Source: Fibrobacterota bacterium
Lineage (GTDB): Bacteria; Fibrobacterota; Chitinivibrionia; Chitinivibrionales; JANQEN01
NCBI GenBank assembly: GCA_030619215.1
Contig: JAUXBV010000320.1
Coordinates: 1 to 5,098, forward strand
Length of the DNA: 5,098 bases
Reading direction: 5' to 3'
Within the stretch, counting starts at the first letter, position 1. Every line of letters begins with the position of its first letter. Below are positions 3,642 to 5,098 of this stretch, one piece after another. The notes under the pieces were generated by a model. That model was not told where the DNA came from and did not search any database. It saw nothing but the letters and a program-made list of their open reading frames with translations. A program made the translations under genes and the position numbers.

Positions 3642-5098
3642 CGTTTTCAAACATTTAATATCATTTTTATTATATTTATTATCATCAGCAAACTTTCTGC
3701 TGATGGTGACATAGATTTTACCGACCTGGATGGAGATTACAGCGGCCGGACTATTTTTAATTTCCTGACCATCCCGGTAAGTGCCAGCCAGCTCAGCCGC
3801 GGCCTGATTGCCTTGCCCAGCAGCATGGACGCAACGGACGTCCCATTTGCCGCTTCCGGTACTGCTTTTTTCCGCCAATATAAATTCGCCATTACCCACC
3901 TTGAATGGCTAATGGGGCTGAGAAAAGAGTATATCGGCGCGTGCTTCCCCCTTCTGGATCAGGGCACACTCGGTTTTTACTCACAGGTTTTCACCCTTGG
4001 TGTCTTTGATTATGCCCGTGATATTGACGAATATGTTTCAGATGTAAGGGCTGTTGAAGCAGCCATAGGAGCCTCATACGCACGCCAGCTCCTTTATAAC
4101 AAATTGAGCCTGGGTGTAACTGCGTCATATATCGAAAGCCGCCTTGCAGGTGATGACGGGCGGGCATTCAACAGTGCCTTTGACGTAATGTATAAGCCTT
4201 TATTCTGGCTTTCCACGCACGGGTATGCACGTAACATTGGCAACAAGGTCAAATACAATGATACACCGGAGTTACAACCCTTTCAGGTCGGCTTATCACT
4301 ATTGTTCTCACCGTTAGCAATAAAAGACACCTCTTCCGGATTTGATATTGCAGTAGCTCTTGGTACGCAGAAAACAATAGATGCTCCGCTTCAGATCGGC
4401 ATCGGCGCAGACGTCCGATTAATTAAGCAATTGAGTATCCGAACCGGATATGAGTATAATTACGGACATGATTTTACCCTGGGTGGTTTAAGTGCCGGAA
4501 TTGGATTCAATGTTAAACAATACGGTGTTGATGCAGGATGGAAATATCAATCCGAGGATTTTGGCTCTGTATGGGCGGTTACCGTTCGATACAATACCGG
4601 GGAGATGGTGCCTAAAACAGCCCTGGATTATTATAAAGTTGCCTTACGCAATTATAACAGAAGGCGATACAATGTAAGTATCTCTTATGCGAAAAAAGCT
4701 CTTACGCTTAATCCAAATATGTGGAGGGCTCACTCACTTATCGTAAAAGCCATTTCAGGGATACATCAGAAGAAAGGCGCCGAGATTTTACTGATATATA
4801 CTGGAAATACCATGGGGCAATTTATACCTGCCGAAGTTAACAATATTTCAATGGGAGGGCTCTCACGCCAGGCTGCGGTGATCAATAAGTTGCGAAAAAA
4901 CTACCCGCTAAGCTTTACCATTGACGCCGGCAATATGATCACCAGGATCACCTCCATAACAAAGGCCCAATTTGCTGATAAATACTATAAGCTTGTTGGT
5001 TATGATGCTGTGGGGCTTGGGATCGGCGAAACAGAATTCGGCTTCAAACGGTACTGTAAAGAGGTAAAAGAGTCTCCAATGGATTTTATCTGCACCAA
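3639..5098 (+). CDS. Exported PorV-like beta-barrel with TPR-like segment and degenerate UshA/5'-nucleotidase-like domain (runs off right edge)
   Basis: 486 codons from GTG 3639, open to the right edge. Residues 1-21 are a signal peptide (MRFQTF, isoleucine/phenylalanine core, cleavage after LSA). Residues about 36-320 resemble PorV/UPF0164-type outer-membrane barrels: FNFLTIPVSASQLSRGLIALP, then FRQYKFAITHLEWLMGLRKEY, then alternating amphipathic strands ending ..VWAVTVRYNTG. Residues about 326-365 look like one TPR unit (ALDYYKVALRNY and YAKKALTLNPN). From 382, EILLIYTGNTMGQF, GGLSRQAAVINKLR, DAGN and YDAVGLGIGETEFG follow the order of the 5'-nucleotidase/UshA metallophosphatase motifs. The metal ligands are altered: N-D-x-H becomes G-N-T-M (389-392), DAGD becomes DAGN (429-432), and GNHE becomes GIGE (461-464). 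The domain is therefore probably not a classical phosphatase. It resembles, from memory, 'UshA-like (seleno)proteins' found beside multihaem cytochromes, but has no Cys or Sec near residues 395-405. The role may be outer-membrane anchoring of a sensing or redox domain. Confidence 0.7.
   Translation, partial: MRFQTFNIIFIIFIIISKLSADGDIDFTDLDGDYSGRTIFNFLTIPVSASQLSRGLIALPSSMDATDVPFAASGTAFFRQYKFAITHLEWLMGLRKEYIGACFPLLDQGTLGFYSQVFTLGVFDYARDIDEYVSDVRAVEAAIGASYARQLLYNKLSLGVTASYIESRLAGDDGRAFNSAFDVMYKPLFWLSTHGYARNIGNKVKYNDTPELQPFQVGLSLLFSPLAIKDTSSGFDIAVALGTQKTIDAPLQIGIGADVRLIKQLSIRTGYEYNYGHDFTLGGLSAGIGFNVKQYGVDAGWKYQSEDFGSVWAVTVRYNTGEMVPKTALDYYKVALRNYNRRRYNVSISYAKKALTLNPNMWRAHSLIVKAISGIHQKKGAEILLIYTGNTMGQFIPAEVNNISMGGLSRQAAVINKLRKNYPLSFTIDAGNMITRITSITKAQFADKYYKLVGYDAVGLGIGETEFGFKRYCKEVKESPMDFICT

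Noticed and set aside
3618..3899. Minus-strand 93-codon ORF
   Set aside because: It overlaps the signal peptide and first strands of the barrel gene antisense and shows no recognisable domain.
4492..4677. Plus-strand 61-codon ORF inside the barrel gene
   Set aside because: It is an out-of-frame shadow; the correct frame is open from 3639 to the window end.

Overview
The window comes from a bacterium with an AT-rich genome (roughly 40% G+C by eye). Three things suggest a Gram-negative-type envelope and an anaerobic, redox-rich lifestyle: an exported DUF1573 protein, a PorV-like outer-membrane barrel and two radical SAM enzymes. An anammox-type planctomycete or a similar anaerobe with an outer membrane would fit. 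That placement is inference; no rRNA or other diagnostic marker gene is present.

Layout. On the minus strand, a spore-photolyase-family (SPL) radical SAM protein (1212 to 208) is followed after 2 nt by the first 68 codons of a type I 3-dehydroquinate dehydratase, aroD, which runs off the left edge. A 324-bp divergent intergenic region (1213-1536) holds a large imperfect inverted repeat at 1300-1381 and more self-complementary sequence at 1407-1466. On the plus strand come an exported DUF1573-domain protein (1537-2286), a COG0731-type radical SAM protein (2349-3290), a gene-poor stretch with the decayed C-terminal half of a PIN-domain protein on the minus strand (3349-3534), and a long exported protein (3639 to beyond the right edge). 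The last has a PorV-like beta-barrel, a TPR-like segment and a 5'-nucleotidase/UshA-like metallophosphatase domain.

The main discovery candidate is the DUF1573 gene. One in-frame TGA (1750-1752) interrupts it exactly where the family normally has the first cysteine of its Cys-Gly-Cys-Thr motif. The frame stays open for 177 further codons of conserved protein, and a two-tier stem-loop starts at the TGA with its apical loop 18 nt downstream. The best reading is a 249-residue selenoprotein with a Sec-Gly-Cys redox motif. An automatic annotation would split it into two ORFs or call it a pseudogene.

Two other genes are likely to be misannotated. The COG0731 radical SAM protein appears to start at an ATT codon behind a strong Shine-Dalgarno sequence; the first ATG would delete the conserved FGPVPSRRLG motif. 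The barrel protein starts at GTG, and its phosphatase domain has lost all the metal-ligand positions that can be recognised. How these genes cooperate is not provable here. Exported thiol/selenol redox chemistry beside an outer-membrane protein with a UshA-like domain suggests an envelope redox function, while aroD and the SPL-family gene look like a separate two-gene unit.
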